NCBI RefSeq assembly: GCF_002192695.1
Contig: NZ_MTLG01000052.1
Span: 186,001 to 250,000, forward strand
Reading direction: 5' to 3'
DNA: 64,000 nucleotides
From: Achromobacter xylosoxidans
GTDB lineage: Bacteria > Pseudomonadota > Gammaproteobacteria > Burkholderiales > Burkholderiaceae_B
Part shown: positions 59,324-64,000 of the stretch, in pieces
Position numbering within the stretch: the first letter of the stretch is position 1
Layout: the number at the start of each line of letters is the position of its first letter
Position numbers and translations under genes: made by a program
Notes under the pieces: generated by a model
The model's input: only the letters and a program-made list of their open reading frames with translations
What the model was told of the DNA's origin: nothing
Database searches by the model: none

Positions 59324-60782
59324 GGGGGCGGGCCGGCAGCGTGACCACGGCGTCCAGGCCGCCGCCCACGCGGTTGCTCAGGACCAGCCTGCCCTGATGG
59401 ATGTCGACCACGCGCTTGATGATGGACAGGCCCAGGCCGGCGCCGGGCGCGCGCGGGTTCGGGCCGCGCACGAAGCGCTCGAAGGCGGCGTTGGCAAGCG
59501 CGGGCGGAATGCCCGGGCCCTGGTCGGATACGGATATGCGCCAGCCTTCGTCCTGCGGTTCCAGCCGCACGTCGATGTGGCCGTCTTCCGTGGCGCCGTG
59601 GCGCAGCGCGTTGTCGATGAGGTTCTTGAAGGCTTCGCGCAGCATCAGGCTGTCGCCCAGCGCCACGGGAGGGTTGCCCGGTGTACTGGCGGGCAGATGT
59701 AGGCGCACGTCGGGCTGGGGATCGGCTTGCGGGACCGTGTCGTACACCGCCTGGCGCAACAGCCCGGCCAGGTCCACTGGCTGGAACTGGCGCACGTTGC
59801 TGCGGTGGATGACGCTGGCGTCGCTCAGCAACTGGTTGACCAGGCGCGAGAGTTTCTCGGCGTTGCGCAGCACGGCCAGCAGGCTGCGGCGCTGTTCGGC
59901 GGGATCTTCCTCGTCCAGCGCCACTTCCATCTGCGCGTGCAGCGCGGCCAGCGGCGTGCGCAGCTGGTGCGCGGCTTCGGCGATGAAGAGGCGCAGGGTG
60001 TCCAGGTTTTCCGACAGCCGCGCCATGAAGCCGTCCAGCGAATGCACCAGGGTGTCGAGCTCCTCGGGCACCGGGGCGGCGATCGGGTGCAGGTCCGACG
60101 CGCTGCGGGCCGCCAGCTCGCGTTCGATGCGCCGGATGGGCGACAGCGACCGCAGCAGGCCCCAGTAGGCCAGCGCCAGGGCCGCGGCGGTAAAGCCGAT
60201 CAGCGCCAGCGTGCCTTGCCAGAGTATGCCATCGGCCAGGGCGTTGCGGGCTTCGCGGGTCTGGGCGACCTGGATGAGTGCGGTCTCGGCGTTGCGGGGG
60301 CCGGCGATCCTGCGTTCCATCCAGGCGATGCGCACCGGCTCGCCCTGATAGTTGGCGTCGTACAGGCGGGGCGAGTACGCGGGGCCGTCCTCGCCGCGGG
60401 CGGGAGGGGCGGGCAGGCTGGCGTAGCCGGAGATCAGCGCGCCGCCCGTGTCGCCGACGCGGTAGAACACGCGGTCGCGCGGCGCCTGCTCCAGCAGCGC
60501 CAGCGAGGCATAGGGCATGTCCATGCGCCACTCGCCCTGCACCAGCTGCAGGCTGTCGGCGATGGACAGCACCGAGGAACGCAGCAACTGGTCGTAGGTG
60601 GTGTCGGCGGTCTGGTTGGCGTAGCCGCGCACCAGCAGGTAGAGCGTGGCCAGGGCGGCGACGAACAGCGCCAGCAGCATGGCCAGCAGGCGGCGCTTGA
60701 TCGAGATGCGGCCCTGCGCGGCGGCGGGCCTGCCGTGTTCACTCACGGCCGGAGCCGGACGCGGCGGGGCTGTCGTGGTCAT
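59313..60782 (-). CDS. tctE: TctE-like sensor histidine kinase
   Basis: 489 aa. Membrane helix near residues 31-53, periplasmic sensor ~54-195, second helix (LALIGFTAAALALAYWGLL), HAMP, HisKA with His272 in EAAHQLRTPLAALHAQ, and HATPase with NLIDNALRHG, DQGPGIPP and GAGLGLSIIKRVVD. It is similar to TctE/BctE, which respond to citrate-like tricarboxylates. Its start overlaps the response regulator stop by 44 bases. Confidence 0.88.
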   Translation of the reverse strand: MTTTAPPRPAPAVSEHGRPAAAQGRISIKRRLLAMLLALFVAALATLYLLVRGYANQTADTTYDQLLRSSVLSIADSLQLVQGEWRMDMPYASLALLEQAPRDRVFYRVGDTGGALISGYASLPAPPARGEDGPAYSPRLYDANYQGEPVRIAWMERRIAGPRNAETALIQVAQTREARNALADGILWQGTLALIGFTAAALALAYWGLLRSLSPIRRIERELAARSASDLHPIAAPVPEELDTLVHSLDGFMARLSENLDTLRLFIAEAAHQLRTPLAALHAQMEVALDEEDPAEQRRSLLAVLRNAEKLSRLVNQLLSDASVIHRSNVRQFQPVDLAGLLRQAVYDTVPQADPQPDVRLHLPASTPGNPPVALGDSLMLREAFKNLIDNALRHGATEDGHIDVRLEPQDEGWRISVSDQGPGIPPALANAAFERFVRGPNPRAPGAGLGLSIIKRVVDIHQGRLVLSNRVGGGLDAVVTLPARPHEA

Positions 60783-61446
60783 CGGTGGCGGTCAGAAGGT
60801 AGCCGGTGCCGCGCTGCGTTTCGATGCGCAGCGGCGAGCCTTCGAGCTTGCGGCGCAGCCGGGCGATATAGACCTCGATGGCGTTGGGCGCGGCGTCGTC
60901 GTCGAAGGCGAACAGCTTGTGGGCGATTTCGGTCTTGCTGACGGCGCGGTTCATGCCGGCCAGCAGGATTTCCAGCAGGCTGTATTCGCGCTTGGGCAGT
61001 TCGATGCGTTGGCCGGCCAGCGTGACCTGGCGCGCGGCGCTGTCGATGACCAGTTCGCCAAAGCGCAGCACGCCGGCGGCCTGGGCGCTGGGACGGCGCA
61101 GCAGGGCGCGGCAGCGGGCTTCCAGTTCGCGGAAATCGAAGGGCTTGGCCAGGTAATCGTCGGCGCCGGTATCCAGGGCATGGACGCGGTCTTCGATGTC
61201 GATGCGGGCGGTCAGCGCCAGCACGGGCGTCTTGCTGCCGCGGTCGCGCAGGCGGTGGAGGATATCGAAGCCCGACATGCGGGGCAGGCCGATGTCCAGG
61301 ATGACGAGGTCGAAGGTTTCGTACTGCAGGACGCCGTCGGCGCTCAGGCCGTCGTTCTGGCAGTCGACCGCATGGCCGAGACGGCGCAGCCGGCGCACGA
61401 GTGCGTCGGCCAGGTCCGCGTCGTCTTCGATCACCAGTATGCGCAT
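60739..61446 (-). CDS. tctD: TctD-like OmpR-family response regulator
   Basis: 235 aa: receiver with Asp8-Asp9, phosphorylated Asp51 in LVILDIGLPRMSG and Lys in DDYLAKPFDF. The winged helix ends with EVYIARLRRKLEGSPLRIETQRGTGYLL. It is the first gene of the leftward trio, divergent from the citrate-type transporter, which it probably activates. ATG 61446 gives the normal length; the very long upstream frame is antisense to the transporter. Confidence 0.9.
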   Translation of the reverse strand: MRILVIEDDADLADALVRRLRRLGHAVDCQNDGLSADGVLQYETFDLVILDIGLPRMSGFDILHRLRDRGSKTPVLALTARIDIEDRVHALDTGADDYLAKPFDFRELEARCRALLRRPSAQAAGVLRFGELVIDSAARQVTLAGQRIELPKREYSLLEILLAGMNRAVSKTEIAHKLFAFDDDAAPNAIEVYIARLRRKLEGSPLRIETQRGTGYLLTATDDHDSPAASGSGRE

Positions 61447-61602
61447 GGGGCGATTGTCGCATGGCTGGACCAGCCTCCCCACACCGCACTCGCGTTCAAA
61501 AACGACAGGTTGCCGACAGCTTTTATTTCTAGTCTTGCGGTCGCGCTTCCCCAGCCGGAGGCGCGTCTTACGCATAACAACGACTAGTCGGAGATAACCC
61601 TC

Positions 61603-62943
61603 ATGCTTCTGACCCTGCTTGGCTTCGGCATGGTGATCACGTTCATGACGCTGATCATGACCAAGCGCCTGTCGCCGTTGGTGGCGCTGATCCTTGTCCC
61701 CATTATTTTCGCCCTGCTGGGCGGATTCGGCTCGGGCATCGACAAGATGATGCTGGACGGCATCCGCAAGATCGCGCCCACCGGCGTGATGCTGATGTTC
61801 GCCATCCTGTATTTCGGGGTCATGATCGACGCCGGCCTGTTCGATCCCATCGTGGGCCGCATCCTGCGCGCGGTGAAGGGCGATCCGCTGAAGATCGTGA
61901 TGGGCACGACCGTGCTGGCGCTGGTGATCTCGCTGGACGGCGACGGTTCGACCACCTACATGATCGTGGTGGCGTCGATGCTGCCGCTGTACCGCCGCCT
62001 GAAAATGAACGCGCTGTCGATGACCTGTCTGGCGATGCTGGCCAGCGGCGTCATGAACCTGACGCCCTGGGGCGGCCCGACGGCGCGCGCCGCCAGCGCC
62101 TTGCACGTGGACGCGGGCGATATCTTCGTGCCGCTGGTGCCGGTGATGGGCGTGGCCATTGTCGCCATCCTGGTCCTGGCGTTCTGCCTGGGCCTGCGCG
62201 AACGCCGTCGCCTGGGCGTGCTGTCGCTGCCGGACGGCGCCTCGCTGCACGCGGGCTACGACGAGGACGGCCCCACGAACCTGCCCGATGTCGAAGTCGA
62301 CCAGGACCTGCGCCGCCCCAAGCTGCTGTGGGTGAACGCCGGGCTGACGCTGGCGCTGATGGTGAGCCTGGTGATGGGCGTGTTGCCGTTGCCGGTGCTG
62401 TTCATGATCGCCTTCGCGATTGCCTTGGTCATCAACTATCCGGACCTGGCCGAGCAGCGCCGCCGCGTCGCGCAGCACGCGGGCAATGTGCTGTCGGTGG
62501 TGTCGCTGATTTTCGCGGCCGGGATCTTCACCGGCATCCTGTCGGGCACCGGCATGGTCGAGGCCATGTCGCGCAGCCTGCTGGCGGTGATTCCCGACGC
62601 CATGGGCCCGTACCTGGCCGGCATTACCGCGCTGGTGAGCCTGCCCTTCACCTTCTTCATGTCCAACGACGCCTTCTACTTCGGCGTGCTGCCCATCCTG
62701 AGCGAAGCGGCCCAGGGCTACGGCATTTCGCCGGTCGAGATGGCGCGCGCGTCCCTGATCGGCCAGCCCGTGCATCTGCTGAGCCCGCTGGTGCCGTCGA
62801 CCTACCTGCTGGTCGGCCTGGCTGGCGTGGACTTCGGCGACCACCAGCGCTATTCGCTGAAGTGGGCCACCATGGTCTGCCTGGTGATGCTGGGCGCGGC
62901 GTTGGCGTTCGGCCTGTTCCCGCTGGTCGGCCAGATGGGCTGA
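61603..62943 (+). CDS. CitMHS family citrate/metal:H+ symporter
   Basis: 446 aa, about twelve membrane helices. CitMHS/ArsB-like marks: MLMFAILYFGVMIDAGLFDPIVGRILR, ALVISLDGDGSTTYMIVVASMLPLYRRL, NLTPWGGPTARAASAL, LPFTFFMSNDAFYFGVLPIL. The family imports citrate complexed with Mg2+ or Ca2+. GGAG lies upstream of the ATG. It takes the place of the tctCBA transport genes usually paired with tctDE. Confidence 0.9.
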   Translation: MLLTLLGFGMVITFMTLIMTKRLSPLVALILVPIIFALLGGFGSGIDKMMLDGIRKIAPTGVMLMFAILYFGVMIDAGLFDPIVGRILRAVKGDPLKIVMGTTVLALVISLDGDGSTTYMIVVASMLPLYRRLKMNALSMTCLAMLASGVMNLTPWGGPTARAASALHVDAGDIFVPLVPVMGVAIVAILVLAFCLGLRERRRLGVLSLPDGASLHAGYDEDGPTNLPDVEVDQDLRRPKLLWVNAGLTLALMVSLVMGVLPLPVLFMIAFAIALVINYPDLAEQRRRVAQHAGNVLSVVSLIFAAGIFTGILSGTGMVEAMSRSLLAVIPDAMGPYLAGITALVSLPFTFFMSNDAFYFGVLPILSEAAQGYGISPVEMARASLIGQPVHLLSPLVPSTYLLVGLAGVDFGDHQRYSLKWATMVCLVMLGAALAFGLFPLVGQMG

Positions 62944-62981
62944 GCGGCGGCGCGATACCGTCTTTTCAAAAGGGGAAGTAC

Positions 62982-63722
62982 ATGGCTTTGCGCATTGCTT
63001 ACGTCACCAGCGGTATGGGCCACACGGGCACCGCGATCTGCCAGGCGCTGCACAACGCGGGACACCGCGTGGTGGCAGGCTGCGGGCCGCGTTCTTCCCG
63101 CAAGGACCACTGGTTGAAGGAACAGAAGTCCCTGGGCTACGACTTCATCGCTTCCGAGGGCGACGCCACGGATTGGGCCTCGACCGAGGCGGCCTTCGCC
63201 AAGGTGCGGCGCGAGGTCGGCGAGATCGATGTACTGGTGAACAATGCCGGCGCCATGCTGGACATGCGCTTTCGCCAGATGAGCCAGGCGGACTGGTCGG
63301 CGGTGCTGCGCAGCAATCTGGATACGCTGTTCAACACCACCAAGCAGGTCGTCGACAGCATGGCCGACCGCGGCTGGGGCCGCATCATCAACATCGGCTC
63401 GGTGGCCGCGGAAAAAGGCCAGATCGGCCAGATCAACTACGCAACCGCCAAGGGTGCCGTGATCGGCTTCACTCGTTCGCTGGCCCAGGAAGTGGCGGCG
63501 CGCGGCGTGACCGTCAACCTGGCGTCGCCGGGCTTCATCGCCGACGACACCGTGAAGGCGTTCCCGCCGGCGTTGCTGGACCGTATCGTCGAAAGCGTGC
63601 CGGTGGGCCGGCTGGGTACTGCCAAGGATCTGGCGGGGTTGTGCGCCTGGCTGGCGTCGGATGAGGCGGCTTTCGTGACGGGAGCCAACTACGCCATCAA
63701 TGGCGGCGTGTATATGAGTTGA
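62982..63722 (+). CDS. Short-chain dehydrogenase/reductase (acetoacetyl-CoA reductase-like)
   Basis: 246 aa. Cofactor site YVTSGMGHTGTAICQAL (Gly pattern shifted to T-S-G-M-G-x-T-G), VLVNNAGAMLDM, catalytic Ser in INIGSVAAEKGQIGQINYATAKGAVIGF with Tyr-x-x-x-Lys, ending YAINGGVYMS. It resembles PhbB/FabG-type NADPH reductases of 3-oxoacyl-CoA. It follows the transporter by 38 bases with AGGGGAAG before the ATG, so co-transcription is likely. Confidence 0.9.
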   Translation: MALRIAYVTSGMGHTGTAICQALHNAGHRVVAGCGPRSSRKDHWLKEQKSLGYDFIASEGDATDWASTEAAFAKVRREVGEIDVLVNNAGAMLDMRFRQMSQADWSAVLRSNLDTLFNTTKQVVDSMADRGWGRIINIGSVAAEKGQIGQINYATAKGAVIGFTRSLAQEVAARGVTVNLASPGFIADDTVKAFPPALLDRIVESVPVGRLGTAKDLAGLCAWLASDEAAFVTGANYAINGGVYMS

Positions 63723-63732
63723 GGGAAGGTCC

Positions 63733-64000
63733 TCAATTCGCCAGCTTCACCGCCCCGCTATCGATCAGCTTCTGCCACTTGGCGCTGTCCGCCTGGATGA
63801 ATGACTGCAATTCATCCCGCGAGCCGCCGCCGGCGATCATGCCGGCGTTGTCCAGGGCGGCCTTGAATTCCGGCGTGGCGACGGCGGCGCGCAGCGCGGC
63901 GTTGACCTGGTCCAGCTGCGCGGCGGGGATGTCCTTGCTGGCCGCGACCGAGAACCACTGGGTGGCGGCGTAGCCCTTGAAACCGGACTCTTCCACCGTG
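63733..64000 (-). CDS. Bug/TctC-family receptor, C-terminal part (cut by window edge)
   Basis: The last ~88 residues of a Bug protein: ESGFKGYAATQWFSVAASKDIPAAQLDQVNAALRAAVATPEFKAALDNAGM, then SRDELQSFIQADSAKWQKLIDSGAVKLAN. The gene continues beyond 64000, so its start and signal peptide are not visible; the GTG at 63996 is internal. It may be the solute receptor connected with the tctDE/CitMHS region. Confidence 0.88.
   Translation of the reverse strand, partial: TVEESGFKGYAATQWFSVAASKDIPAAQLDQVNAALRAAVATPEFKAALDNAGMIAGGGSRDELQSFIQADSAKWQKLIDSGAVKLAN

Noticed and set aside
61447-62844. Long N-terminal extension of the response regulator frame
   Set aside because: The region is antisense to the CitMHS transporter; the regulator starts normally at 61446.

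Overview
The window is GC-rich, densely coding DNA from a betaproteobacterium. It most resembles Alcaligenaceae (Achromobacter/Bordetella). The reasons are the Bug-type (TctC-like) solute-binding receptors at 10250 and at the right edge, the abundance of FecI/FecR-TonB signalling sets, a heme-uptake locus organised around ECF sigma and anti-sigma genes as in Bordetella hur/bhu, and many LysR regulators. I see no rRNA, tRNA, insertion sequence, prophage or CRISPR array. The region looks like chromosomal accessory and metabolic DNA. The assignment comes from gene content only; no database search was possible.

Left part, 1-19 kb: two small exported proteins (LprI-like; META-domain lipoprotein), then a Fur-box-preceded fecI-fecR-TonB receptor operon with a 147-aa CopD-like membrane protein. 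A LysR-controlled sulfatase plus Bug receptor operon follows, then mntP preceded by a clear yybP-ykoY manganese riboswitch. A group III truncated haemoglobin fused to a DUF1971 (TehB-like) domain sits beside a Crp/Fnr regulator. That regulator is divergent from a NitT/TauT-like ABC importer, which runs on into a second CopD-like protein and a second TonB receptor. This looks like one complete outer-membrane-to-cytoplasm uptake locus of unknown substrate.

Middle, 19-32 kb: a LysR-dsdA-MFS-M81 peptidase catabolic operon, a RibD/DHFR-like reductase, an exported protein of unknown function, an LRR + SUKH-like gene pair, and a CGNR-type regulator. The CGNR promoter shares an identically spaced GTAAC-N21-GTTAC dyad with the promoter of the next gene, an Asp-nucleophile alpha/beta hydrolase. 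A PAS-GGDEF cyclase, an SRPBCC protein and an EamA transporter divergent from a MocR regulator complete this part.

Iron region, 33-44 kb: a third STN-containing siderophore receptor faces a fecI-fecR pair tail to tail. A further fecI-fecR pair is divergent from a large heme/haemoprotein receptor followed by heme oxygenase and a YbaN-like protein. Between them is a small fimbrin-like exported protein.

Right part, 45-64 kb: a nine-gene leftward operon (two phytanoyl-CoA-dioxygenase-like enzymes, an acyl-CoA ligase, a class C serine hydrolase, and a complete branched-chain-amino-acid-type ABC importer) is headed by a divergent AraC regulator. Together they look like an uptake and degradation module for an unidentified compound. 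Next come a DUF4148-like peptide and a LuxR-type regulator. Last is a response regulator-histidine kinase-periplasmic binding protein trio, divergent from a CitMHS citrate-type transporter and a short-chain dehydrogenase, with a partial Bug receptor at the edge.
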